From the NCBI RefSeq assembly GCF_003945595.2, contig NW_024104367.1, forward strand, positions 2,191,514-2,255,513: a DNA stretch of 64,000 nucleotides. The letters run 5' to 3'. Source of the stretch: Pipra filicauda (Eukaryota; Chordata; Aves; Passeriformes; Pipridae). Under the pieces are notes generated by a model. That model was not told where the DNA came from, searched no databases, and saw only the letters and a program-made list of their open reading frames with translations. The translations under genes and the position numbers were made by a program. Shown here piece by piece: positions 25,540-36,457 of the stretch; the first letter of the stretch is position 1, and every line of letters begins with the position of its first letter.

Positions 25540-26712
25540 CTACCCACGTTTGTTGCAAGCGTGTTGGTGGCTGAAAAGGCCAATACGAGACAGGCATGAC
25601 CGGTTGCAGAAGGCACAGCAGAAAGACTCCTTAGATGGTATAGTCTGCAAGGCACGATTCTTTCTGCATTCTCTTTTCTCCTCAAGGGTGATCCTGCGTG
25701 CTTTCTCAAAAGCATCAGCAGCGTTATAGATGGTGTGTCTCCAGGTCTCCCGATTGGAGGCCAAAGCAGACCAATTATGGTGATCAATATGGCCAAGGCT
25801 GAGATGTTGTTTTAGGGAGTCCTTGTATCTCCTCTTTGGGGCTCCTCTCTTGCGGCAGCCAGTGGTAAGTTCACCATAAAGCAGGATCTTAGGGAGGCAG
25901 TGGTCCTTCATCCTGGAGACGTACCCTGCCCAACACAACTGTGTTCTCAGTAACATGGCCTCAATACTTGTGACTGCTGCTTGTTCAAGAACAGATGTAT
26001 TGGTCACATAATCTGAGCAGTGGATGTTTAGGATTGTACGGAGGCAGCGTTGATGGAAGCGCTCTAGGAGACGCAGGTGGTGGCGGTAGACGACCCATGA
26101 TTCAGATCCGTATAAGAGAGTAGACAGCACTATGGCTCTGTAAACACTGATCTTGGTACTTTTCTTCAGGTGTTTATTACGCCAAACTCTTTTATGAAGC
26201 TTTCTGAAAGCACTATATGCCTTTGCTAACCTGTTGTCTATCTCTCCGTCGATCTTACCATCCGAGGAGATGAGGCTGCCTAGGTAATTAAACTGCTGGA
26301 CTGATTTGAGTTCTGATTGGCCAATGGTGATGTGGGGATGATGGGGGACTTCCTGAGGTACAGGTTGATGGAGAACTTCTGTCTTCTTTAGACTGACTTC
26401 CAGCGCAAAGAGCTCAGCAGCATCTGCAAAGCAGGATGTTAAATGCTGCAGGGCTGTTTCTGTGTGGGCGACAAGCAGCTCCCGGACAAGATGGTTTAAG
26501 GTCTTGGTGTGGGCCTTCAGTCGCCTTAGGTTGAATAGGCTTCCATCAGTACGATATTGAATGTAGATACCATCCTGATCCTTGAGGTCTGCCATGGCCC
26601 TTTGGAGCATCATGCTGAAAAAGACTGTGAATAGGGTAGGAGCGAGAACGCAGCCTTGTTTCACGCCATTCTTTATTAGAAAGGGCTCAGAAAGTGTGTT
26701 GCCATATCTGAC
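25540..26712 (-). pseudogene. RTE reverse transcriptase, C-terminal remnant (390 codons, open)
   Basis: The frame is open from the truncation point to a TAG at 25540-25542. It holds, in order, the RT motif NGVKQGCVLAPTLF (about residues 15-28), LEVSLKKTEV (about 110), FNYLGSLISSDG (about 141), LYGSESW (about 190), a WAGYVSRM block (about 247), RKRGAPKRRYKD (about 270) and a C-terminal CAFC...H...C zinc-finger-like motif (last 25 residues). These match the thumb and C-terminal region of RTE-type LINE proteins that copy RNA into DNA at a nick. The endonuclease and the first part of the RT domain are missing. The catalytic Y/F-x-D-D box, expected just before VAHTE (about residue 84), is also absent, although the frame is kept, so an in-frame deletion is likely. 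The protein cannot be active. There is no proper start codon. Confidence 0.85.
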
Positions 26713-26713
26713 T

Positions 26714-26726
26714 TGCCATCAGACTT
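26714..26726. repeat. Right 13-bp target-site duplication of the RTE copy
   Basis: TGCCATCAGACTT, identical to 25486-25498. The element's open frame stops matching RTE protein exactly at this junction: the in-frame TGA just beyond lies in the duplicated target, not in the element. Confidence 0.85.
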
Positions 26727-29003
26727 AAGTTTGAATAAAAGGAGAACATACTGCATGTCTTGATTCTTCCCTACGCAGATGCCAGCAGCTGACTTTTCCA
26801 GCAAGGAAGAAGAGCTTACACCATGCTCTAGTGTTCTGTGCTGCACAGTTGATCAAGAGCAACAGCTTTTATCTCGTATTTCACTGGTGCAGTGTCTCAT
26901 GAGTGTTACATTTTGCATAGTAGGATGCAGAGGCAAACTGCAAGATGCTGACATCTGTGGAGTTTTAGGACTGGGGTTTGCTGTGTTGTACACAGAAATG
27001 AGAGGGAAAAAGGCCATCTAGGAACCTGAATGACCTTGATCTCAAACTATGAGTTATGCATTGTGGTGATGTTCACATTTAGTGAGCACAACTCTTGCTG
27101 TGCTTTTCTTTTGTTATTTCTACTTTATAGAATGTAAGAAATTCCATCTATAAAAAGGGAGCTGCTAAGACATGCAATTACCCTGCTTCCTTAACCTGCT
27201 GAGAGTTTTTACCTGTTTCTGGTTTTGATGGTGTGAGTTGAGATAATTTTCTGAAGAGGCAAAAGGAGACAAAGAGCACAGATGGAACAAGAAAGCAGCC
27301 TCCCTCCTCCTAGATTCACATTGCCATTGAGAAACACTGTGTAGTAGAAGTGACCCCAGCTTGTATTTCTGTGTTTGCCTCTCCCAACATTGTGTGTGGG
27401 CTCTGACTATCATGGTATGGACTCTGCATTTCACTCTGCAATCTGATATCAACTCATTGAATTTATATAACTGTAAACAAGAGGAATATTTGGACCGATG
27501 GGTTAAATTAATCCATATTTTTGGTGCAAGAGCCCACGGAGTGGTATGGGACAAACTGCTGGGTGGCAAAGTCAACATTACTGAGATAGGACTGAGCTGA
27601 ATACAGATGTGGTGAAAAAGAAAATAGAGGGAAGAGCAGAATAGAATCTGAGTTATTTACCTACTCAGATTTCATGAGAGAGTTTACCTCAATGTTTTCA
27701 GTATTGAACTAAGCAGTTTAATCTAGGCATAGCCTACACTGGGGCTGAACTTTACTAATTAGAGTCAATCCAACAAACTGGTGTAAGTTATAACACCTTA
27801 CTAGTTCCATCTGTGTGGTCTTTCTGCCTGGGCTACTCACACTGAGCAGGTAAATCTCAGCACTGATCACATTACTGACAGCCTGATTCTCTTCTTCTTG
27901 GCTCTGATTTCATGCTTATGATACACTTCTCTTCATAATGCTAATACAATTTTCCTATTCTTTTTTCCTTCCAGAAATGTCTGCAGAAAAGCCCTTTCCA
28001 TTCATTTTGTAAATTTGCCTGCCCAGAAGTTGTGGTCATCAAGGAAGAGCCCTCCTGCAACTATAAAACATGTAGATAGTGGATGTGGATGCTAATAGCT
28101 TCTGGCTCATTAGCACAAGAGCAAGTATCTGTGGGAGGTAATTGCTGTAAGGGTAATAATGTAGGAAAAAGCCAAAACATCGATCTCTGTGTGAAGGTTA
28201 ATCCCCAGGTGCTAAATCATTTAAATTAATCACCCAGTGCTGTTACAGGCAATGATTAGTGTCTGCTCCCCCGAGGGAGAGGGATGGAGAGAGAGGGAGG
28301 AATCTAGAACAAAAATAACACTGTGTTTATTGTCCTGTGAACATTCTCCACCTCCTTGCAACAGCCTTTAGGCCAGTAGAGCTTTGCAAGATGTGGTCCT
28401 GTCAGGATTCCCTAATGCAAAAGAGGCAATTGAGTTTGGCAGATTCACTAACAAGAACTAACAAGAAGAATAAGAGGTAACCAGATGCTGTTAAGTAAAA
28501 AGAAGAGCTCTGCGAGCCCACTGGGTAAGTGGAATCCCAAACACAATTTATGGTGATTACAGATGGATAATTTCAAAACAGTTTTGGCCTGCCTTTGTTC
28601 ATTTAAATCCATCCCATGTTGGTAGCAGGAACAAGGGTCTCACCGTTGAGTACCCATCCAGTTTCTTTTAGCAGATGAGTTTTCAAATTTGCCATTTCTT
28701 CACAGTGCTCCATTAGATAATCTGAGAGTGTCCAGGGCTGAAAGAGTTGTAGAGACAAAAGGACTCTGTCATCTTGAGCTGCAGTAAAATAAAACCAACC
28801 AAACAAACATTATATTTTGTGTATCTTGGCCTTTAGTGGAACAACCGAGGGATGTGATAGCCTGGAGGGGTTCCTGAGCTTCCCAGACTTCCCACAGCCA
28901 GAGAGCTAGCACAAAGGTTTGCATCTATCACGAGGTTAGTGTCTTGCCAAGCTGCTGCATATCGGGTTTTTGTGGGCAGAGTGGAATCTTCAGACATAGT
29001 TCA
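26727..29003. other. Intergenic, no gene recognised
   Basis: Open frames of 80-137 codons occur (for example minus 27165-27578) but show no domain and no splice context. The part 28060-28290 is unusually even, AT-rich and rich in TAAT/ATTA cores, and is noted among the findings as a possible conserved element. No transposon tail was seen. Confidence 0.55.
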
Positions 29004-29215
29004 TTAGAGAATCCTTCCAGTTGAGTCCTGAGGTGCAGAAAGGACCCCCTTGCTATCAAAACTCCTTCTCAGAGAGTAGCCTGAGTACAGCTGGATCCAA
29101 TCTTCCCCCTAAACTTTGTCAATGCTTTATGTTTAAAGGATTATATAAGTGTAAATTGAACCTTTATGCAACTTTGCCTTACAGGATTACCAAACCAGAT
29201 ATATTTATATAAATA
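29004..29215. other. Possible old ERV-derived sequence, unresolved
   Basis: The stretch contains a TATA-like motif (GGATTATATAAGTG) after a mixed-composition block ('TTGAGTCCTGAGGTGCAGAAAGG', 'CTCCTTCTCAGAGAGTAGCCTG') that feels like an avian ERV LTR. I cannot place ends, duplications or a family, and no gag/pol frame follows. It is listed only so that the region is not taken as empty. Confidence 0.25.
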
Positions 29216-29303
29216 TATATGATTTATTATGATAATGATTAGACAAAAAGATCTTAATCAGAATTATTTACTATATAGTATGAGCCATAATTACTAGTAT
29301 AGT

Positions 29304-29384
29304 ATAATGCATTATTTTGAAGCAATTCTTCGTTCACGAAGCCTAGCCATGATGATGATGATAATGCATTATTTGGAAGCAATT
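29304..29384 (+). mobile_element. 33-bp RTE 3'-end micro-insertion with 24-bp target-site duplication
   Basis: The core at 29328-29360 is the last 33 bp of the RTE family seen at 25.5 kb: hairpin CTTCGTTCACGAAG, then CCTAGCC and ATGATGATGATG. It is in plus orientation. The flanks 29304-29327 and 29361-29384 are 24-bp direct repeats (starting ATAATGCATT, ending GAAGCAATT) with one mismatch, T or G at the 15th base. That is the signature of a real retrotransposition event. Just downstream, a 12-14-bp unit AAGCAATTATAT is tandemly repeated, which is minor. The left boundary is uncertain by one base because T is shared. Confidence 0.85.
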
Positions 29385-30239
29385 ATATTAAAGCAATTAT
29401 ATCACAGCTATCAAAAACAATTATTAAGTAGAGATTGATGTTACACACCCATACAAATACCCATGGTCAAATCTCTTTCAGCCTCGAGGAGTAACCTTGA
29501 GGGGCATTCCCACTGAAGGGAGGAATTCCTGCACATACATTCCAAGAAGGGATATCTTAAAAGATCCTCCATTAAAATTTGGGAGTGGGCTTTTATAGTA
29601 TAAAGTGCCAGCTGTGTCAGCTCAGCAGCTTTAGATAAGTTATCAGTAGTATCACTTGTTTGTTCCTTTATCTGGGTACTTTACCTGGTCTATCACATCT
29701 TTATCTCACTATCACAATGTTTAACTTTGGGATAAATGAGCTAGACTGGTTTCAGCATTATTCAACAACAAAAGCAACATGATATTTGCTTCTTCAGTTA
29801 CCACTGGTAGCTTTGCAAATAGGGCATTGTTCAAGTTGTTTTACCCTGTTCCAGGCAGACCATCCTGCTACAAAGGTAAGCTGTAAAAGCTGGCCTCAGG
29901 TCTCTCTTCAGCTCATGGCCATGCTGTGTGGTTTCCCAGTCAGTTGTGATGGAGTGTGTGTTTCTGGACGAATACACAGAGACATTTATTCTACCTCATA
30001 TTTATTGGGGAGCTGTCTGGCCTGCTTCAGTCCAGTTAATCCTCTGTAGAAACTGGTGTGTAGGAAACTTCATCCCTTCAAAGACCTCTACACAGGGTCA
30101 AACCTTTACACAGGTTCAAAACCAGCTCAAACCCTGTTCCAGTCAGTATCAGGAACACTCTTCATTTCAACTGCTACAAACTCTTAACAAGTCTGGGATG
30201 CTCAAAGACAATTAATCAACCCAGCTGGCTCCTAGCAGA
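29385..30239. other. Intergenic, no gene recognised
   Basis: No repeat ends or protein similarity were recognised. Two overlapping short frames near 29.8-30.2 kb carry no motif. Part of this may belong to the LTR-derived sequence downstream, but the 5' edge of that LTR is not visible. Confidence 0.5.
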
Positions 30240-30608
30240 GAGATGTGTGAAGAGGGAAGAGTGACTGAGAGGTGCTGTGATGGCTCACCACAGCCCCATC
30301 ACCATTTCTCCCCCTTGGTGGGAGAGGAATTGGGAGTGAAGAGCTGAAGGTGGGACTGGTAAGGGTGTGTGGGGGAAAGTGTTGTTTCAGTTTGTTTCTC
30401 ATAATCCAAATTTACTTTAACTGGCAATAAATTAATTGCCTTGATTTGAGTCTCCTTTGCCCATGACAGGATCTGATCTTTATCTCAACTGTCTTTATCT
30501 TAACCCATGAGATTTGTTTTCTTTTTTTTTTTTTCCCCCGTTGTGTCCTGATGAGGAGTGGGAGTGAGAAAGCAGCTGAGTTTGTCTCTTAGCCAAAGTT
30601 ACACCACA
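30240..30608 (+). mobile_element. ERV LTR fragment (solo)
   Basis: The 3' half resembles an avian endogenous-retrovirus LTR: 'GTTTGTTTCTCATAATCCAAATTTACTTTAACTGGCAATAAATTAAT' with AATAAA near 30426, 'CTGTCTTTATCTTAACCCATGAG', a poly-T/C tract, 'GAGGAGTGGGAGTGAGAAAGCAGC' and an ACACCACA end. The 'cttTATCTcAACCCA' block followed by a C-rich tract and GGGAGTGA is shared with the LTRs at 50.2 and 54.4 kb, which suggests a related family. The 5' edge and duplications were not found. No viral coding sequence adjoins. Confidence 0.55.
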
Positions 30609-30661
30609 GCACACAAGTGAAAAAAGCTGTGAACAATGCATCCGACTTTAGTGTTGGTCTA

Positions 30662-30725
30662 ACTTTAAGCAGGAGGTTGGGCTAGAGACCTCCTGAGGTA
30701 CCTCTCAGCCTGAACAAGACTGTGT
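30662..30725 (+). mobile_element. CR1 3'-end scrap
   Basis: 'TTTAAGCAGGAGGTTGGGCTAGAGACCTCCTGAGGTACCTCTCAGCCTGAA' matches the CR1 3' UTR just before the tail. The terminal ATTCTATG repeats are degraded. About 60 bp survive. Confidence 0.75.
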
Positions 30726-33700
30726 TCAAAACAGTGTAACACAAAGGAGACACCTGGAATCAAGACCTGTCCCATAGATATAACAGCAGTGACACAATGG
30801 ATATGTAAAAATAGCCTCTCAGTATCATCTCCAGACATAATAGACCTGTCACTCTGAATGGACACAGTGGAATATTTGACGTCCTGTCCATTAATGAGAA
30901 GGAAGCTTAAATGAAGCATAACCTAAACACATTTAAAATAAATTTTGTGCAAATCTTAGACTCTCATGGACATATTTGTAGCACCCTGGACCTACCTAAT
31001 AGTGATCAGATATTCATACATATCTTCCAGTGGGCCCAGAACATCGTCCATGCAGCTTCACTGCCTCCCAGGGAGAGCTGTGAGCAGGCTCTGGTCGGTG
31101 GACATTAATCATTACGGACGGCAAAGTGACGGATGGCTGAGTGAACAGGGCACAGCTTTCCTTCTCAGAGAAGTCTGTGATAAGCAGCAGCCAGGGTTGT
31201 AAGGACATGATTATTAGTGTAGCTGTCTGATTACCAGAGAAATAGCAACAGAAAACACAATCTGGTTGCAATTGCAACCTGAACATCTCTCTCCTGTAAA
31301 AGCTATGGCAAAGAACAGCAGATGGATGGCCCTGCAATAGTTGCAGCCCTGTGACCTGGTTGCAAAGCAAAGTTTTGTGCAGAGTACAAGACAGAGGAAG
31401 CTGTGTTGTTTCCTCTGCTTCTAGAGGAAGAGATGACCCTGTACATAAAAACAGGGTCAGCCTTTCCTTGCCAGAACAAGTCAGCCTTTCCTTGCCAACC
31501 TGAGACCGTGGAAATCTGTGAAGAGATATAAGCTCTTGAACCACTGATTGGGAAAGGGCTGTTGAAATCAGGGGCAAAGAAACAACTGTGCTCATCAGTG
31601 TTACCACATCTTTCCTCTCCCCTGGAAAGCTGCCAGAGGCTCAGTGGTGTGCCTGGACTATCTCCTCAAATCAGGGGGAATATCCCTGTGTACCACAATA
31701 CTGATGCTAGTGCAGAGAGCAGTACTCCACCTCAGAGAGACAGGTTGTTGACAGGCAAGTGCCTGGGACATAAAAGCGATATTCAAAATGTTGCCAAAAG
31801 TTTTCCTCAGTGAAAATTTCAATACAATGAGAGAGATCAAGGATGTGAAAAGACATGAACTTCCTTCTAGCCACCTCCTAAGATGGACCTAAGTCTCTAA
31901 TGTGGAATATAATATGAAGGAAGTCTGATCTTAGCAAGCAGTGAGAAGAAATGGTGCCTTACACAGACTCTTTGCCTCCTCCATCTGCCTGAGTTAGATG
32001 TTGTAACTCCTCATATCCATTGACTTTACCAAAAACCATGTTCTGGTGCCCCTTATTAGGAGGCATTCTGAATAAATCAGAGTGACATCAGCTGTGAGGC
32101 TCATGGTGCTGCAAAGAGAAGATTTAACTCTCCTGTTCAGTGGTGCTTGACCTAGTCGATTCATGGAGAAAGCGACCACAGAAGGAAAAAATCATGCTGG
32201 TGTGTTTGTGAAGACTCTCCTACACAGCCCTATTATGTGTCAAAAATTACCTTTCCCAAAAAATAGCTGGGAGGTTGTGTGACTTACACAGCCTAGATTC
32301 TGTTCCAGTAGCTGGTTTCATGGCTCTGCTTGTCTCCAGTACGTGTTGTCTTCCATTTTGGTTCAGCCTGTTCTTTATCTGTGCTGTTCATGGCTGAAGT
32401 ACAGGGATGTTTCTCATCAGCTTAACTTCTGGACAGGAAGCTACATGAACTCATGCATTATATCTATAAGGATGCTTTTGAGGGGATATACTGTGGCAGG
32501 GATTTAGAGCTCCAGAAAAAAGAGAAGAAACATTTGCATTCAATTTTCAATAAGCAGATGGTACGCAGCTTGTTTTATACTGCAGTAAATTTTGAGGTCC
32601 CTACTGAAAAATAAGAAAAGTGAGCGTATTCACTTTTATTTCAAACTTCCCCTGTTTCCATGGCAATATCCCAGTGAGGTACCAAGAGTAGATGCTGGGA
32701 TATGAGGTATTAAATAGTTCTTTTTCTCTGCATCATGAAAAGCAATGCTGAGATCCATGCATAAGGTAAAGTGTGTTGGGAAATGACATGAGCACACTGA
32801 AGAACTATTATACTGAAGATGAGGAAATTTCAACACCCTATGAATCCACAGAAGGATAAGCTAGATTTGTCCTTTTGTTTTAGCCCAGGGCAAGTCAATT
32901 GATTTTTAGTAGAGCTGTACCAGCGCTAAAAAGATGGGGTCATTCCCATGTGATATGGATGGCTGAATGGAGCCAGACTATAGTTGGAGCTGTGCAGCAA
33001 AAGGATGAGCAGCAACAGACATGAACTGCAGAAAGTGAAATCCAGGGGAAAATGAATCACAATGAGAATGGTCAAACCCTGGAACAAGTTGCTCCAGTAC
33101 AAACCTTGAAATAATCAAAGCCTGACTGGAAAAGCTCTTCAGTAGCTTGATCTAAATTTGAAGTTTGCTCTTCTTTGTTCAGAGGTGAGATGATCAAGTT
33201 CTGCTTCCACTCTGAATCATTTTGTTATTTTATGATTCCCTGTCATGGGCACTTGAAGAAGACTCCTTTTTCCTGTTGCACTGTATATTCAGCCTGGTCA
33301 GTAGGTAAGGCATCCAAAATGATCCTACTTCAGTTGCATCCTTTTACAGATCATTCTGCAGTTTCATAGATTTTGGTTATAGTGAAGAGGAAAGTCAAAT
33401 TTCTCCACTGCTTCATTCTCTTCAGATTTAACTTTGCCCTTGGCTGACACATTAGAGTGCACACGACTGAGCTCTATATTCATTGTTTACTTCAGTAATT
33501 GGAGACCTTTGATACCACAAAAGCCAGAAATGTCTCACCTCTTCAGATAAAATGTGTCACCCAAGCTTCATTAGCCAGTTGCAGCAACATAACAGGATCA
33601 TATGATAATTCACTTTGTAAGGCACCTTAGGAGATCATCTAGTCAAGCCTTGTGCCTGAGACAGGATGCAATGGAAGCTGATTTGTACGGAATCACTGAT

Positions 33701-35717
33701 TCAAGGAAAGGTGTGGAGTAGAATCACGGAATCAGAGGACCTGAATTTTAACAGGCATTGGATTGCCTTCTCTAATAATAGTGAAAATGTAAAAAGTAAT
33801 CTGTTGTTTGTAGCAAGAGCAGTATGCACTGAAGTCCTAACCCTTTAGATAGAAAAATATTTCCCTATTATAATCTATATGGGGAAAAAAAAACCAAAAT
33901 GGAGATTAAAATAAGTATATTAGAATGATTATTTTACAAAATCACAAAGTACGTAACATTTCTGAAATATGCATCCTGATCACACAGCTAGAAAACATTC
34001 ACACTGTTCTCGATCCTGGACCAGTTCTGTATAGATAAGATCATGCTTCTCTCTACTGATAGCTTTTATTCCCTGAGGGGCATGTTTGCCCCACCAGCAT
34101 TCACAAAAGCTTAGGATCCCTCAGTTGGGAAGAGGATAAGAAAATATTGCCTGTGACTTGGGACAGAAATTGAGATCTCTTATTTACCTGTCTGCACATG
34201 GTAAACCTGAAGCTTATCCTTTAAGTGGGTCATACACATGAATATTGTTTTTTTTCCAATTTCCAAGGTGGGCCAAGATTTCAAGTGGCCAAGATTTCAG
34301 TAACACTGTTTCTGCTGTTAATGTGGAGGCAAATGAATGAATGAATACTTTCTTCTGGAAGGGGATCCTAAACCAGTGGCATTGATTGTAGTGAATAGTT
34401 TAAGTACAGTCTGAGCCTACCTTCCCAGAGAGGCAGGCATTAGCTGGGGTCTGAGGTCCTGCTAAGCCTTTTAACCCATCACAGGAAAGGCTAAAGGATC
34501 CCCATGGGACTAATGCTCAGGAAGTGCAAAACATATTCTTGGCCTGCAGAATGACCCATCAGAAAAGTGAGTCTTAAACCCACTTGGCACAGCCCGTCTC
34601 CTCATACAGGAACACCTTCTTCATCTGTAGTGCAAAAGAAACCACAGCTTGTGAGTTGGGCAGTGATCCATGTCAGTGGGAATATCTGAGTTCTGCAAAC
34701 CATTTGGTTGAGACCACTTTAGTCCTTGAGAAGAAACTTAGAAAGAGCACGAGTCTTGTTCTGATTCCAAGAAACGCATTTATAGATTCGACTGACATCC
34801 GCTGTGATCCATCCAGACTCTGAGGCTGGGTGTGTTTAGCAAAAAGCATGGCTGAAAGTGTTTGGCTAAACAGGTCCTGTTTGAACACTGACCATCCTCC
34901 AGGAGTACCCCAAACAACAGATAGCACCAACTGTTCAGTAACTATTCAGTAAAAGAAATGCTTTCAGCAAGCACTTTCTTCTGTAGCAACAGATGGCCTG
35001 AAGCTGCCACGAGTAAGAATTCCTTATGTCCTTCCAATGAAGCTCCTGAAAAGGGCAGAGGAGGGAGAAAAATGTGCCCTAGATTCACAAAAATGCTCGT
35101 TTGCCCTCATGCTGTCCTCCAGCTGTAAAGGGAGAAGCAGAATCTCACTGCTTCTTAGCAGAGATTAACCTCATTCACTGAGCCAAACCAATGAGACACT
35201 TACAAAACCAAACAAACAGCTTTAAAAAAAGACATGAGCTGTAAGGTGGCTTGATTTCAAGGTTCATTGTTACTATATTTTTGTAGCCTGTGAAGAACTG
35301 TGATGGAGCTTTCACATTTGCAAAAGCAATGATGTGTGAGTGGAGGTCTGTTCAGAGAGCATGAGGCGGAGACCCCTTTGCCATCTCTGTTACAAAATCT
35401 CAGAATATCAATACTAATAATATTAACACGCTTGGAGGCCAAAATAAAATGTGTGTACCAGGGCTGTGATACTTAGATATGGTCTTTTCAGTGAGCAGTG
35501 AAGGATAATGAGATATGACAGGGAGAGCAGGTCTCGGATCCACAACTAATAAGGAATTTAGACCCCTGAAGTTACTTTGTGGGATATCTAATTTTCACTC
35601 TTCTGGCTCTAAGAGTAGAACTGACATGTCCTGCCTGAGATATCCAGGTGTCCTACATTGTGTACACAAAATTGTGAGCTGCTTTTGGGAGACCAGAGTG
35701 TTCTGCTGCCTTTTAGA
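30726..35717. other. Intergenic, no gene recognised
   Basis: No coding exon or RNA gene is supported. The longest frame is 197 codons on minus 31014-31607, of unknown nature; it includes the product of a local 24-bp-period duplication at 31456-31497. A short block at 33040-33160 ('TGGAACAAGTTGCTCCAG') may be a decayed CR1 but is too weak to call. Confidence 0.55.
31456..31497 (+). repeat. 24-bp-period tandem duplication
   Basis: GTCAGCCTTTCCTTGCCA occurs twice (31456-31473 and 31480-31497) with a 6-bp spacer. It is a small replication-slippage type duplication. Confidence 0.85.
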
Positions 35718-36457
35718 GTGACCTCAGCAGGCTGCAGAAATGGGCTGACAGAGCTTCATGAAGTTCAACAAAGGGTCCTACCTCCTGGGGAGGAATAACC
35801 ACAGGAATCAGTACAGGCTGGGGAGCAAGTGGCTGGAAAGCAGAGGTTCTGGTGCACAGCAAGTTGCATGTGAGCTGGAAATGTGCCCTTGTAGCAAAAA
35901 AAGGCCAACAACCTCCTGTGTTGCATTAGGCAGAGTAATGTCAGCAGATCAAGGGAGATGATCCTCCACCTCTATCCAGCACTGGTGGAAACCACCAGGA
36001 GTGCTATGTAGGTGCTGGGATCCTCAGTACAACAGAGACGTGGACATGCTGGAGTGAGTCCAGTGAAGGGCCTCTAAGATGGTTCAGGTGTTGGAGCATC
36101 TGACATACCAGGAAAAGCTGGGAGACATGGGACTACTTAGGTTTCAGAAAAGAAGGGTCAGGGGGATGTTGTCCATGTGTATAAATATTTGATGGAGTGA
36201 AATAAAGAAGATGAAGAGATCTTGTAATGTCTAAGGTGTTCTCAGTGGTGTCTAGTGACAGGAGAGAGCAAAATGACAGAAATTGAAATAGAGAAAATTC
36301 CACTTAAATGTAAGAGAAAACATTTCTGTTGGAAGGGGGGGAATCTGGGAGAGGGCATACTCTGGAACAGGTCATCCAATGAGTTTGTGGAGTCTCCATC
36401 CTTTGAGGTATTCAAAACCTGAATGGACATGGCCCTGAGCAAATTCCTCTAACTGAT
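35718..36457 (+). mobile_element. CR1 LINE fragment including ORF2 C-terminus remnant
   Basis: About 740 bp in plus orientation, the longest CR1 in the window. It begins in the RT C-terminal coding part ('GACCTCAGCAGGCTGCAGAAATGGGC', 'TTCATGAAGTTCAACAAAGG', 'CCTGGGGAGGAATAACC', 'CAGTACAGGCTGGGG', 'AATGTGCCCTTGTAGC', 'GCATTAGGCAGAGTAATG'). It passes through 'GTGTATAAATATTTGATGGAG' and 'CTGGAACAGGTCATCC' to 'GACATGGCCCTGAGCAAATTCCTCTAACTGAT'. The coding frame has stops and indels. The final tail is not preserved, so the copy is truncated at both ends or decayed. Confidence 0.93.

Larger units (their letters stand above)
25499..26713 (-). mobile_element. 5'-truncated RTE-type non-LTR retrotransposon (AviRTE-like)
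   Basis: A 1215-bp element on the minus strand, delimited by 13-bp direct repeats. It holds the C-terminal half of an RTE-like reverse transcriptase ORF, a 3' UTR of only 41 bp, and a tail of two ATG units. A very short 3' UTR and a tandem-repeat tail in place of poly(A) are known traits of the RTE clade. The 5' end is cut inside the reverse transcriptase domain, just upstream of the NGVKQGCVLAP motif, the usual result of incomplete target-primed reverse transcription. It lacks the CR1 tail and CR1 coding signatures. The closest family I know is AviRTE, found in scattered bird lineages; the exact assignment needs a database match. Confidence 0.8.

Noticed and set aside
27165..27578. 137-codon minus-strand frame
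   Set aside because: No domain, no splice or promoter context, and overlaps a frame on the other strand; likely chance.
33040..33160. Decayed CR1 ('TGGAACAAGTTGCTCCAG')
   Set aside because: Too short and diverged to separate from chance by eye.
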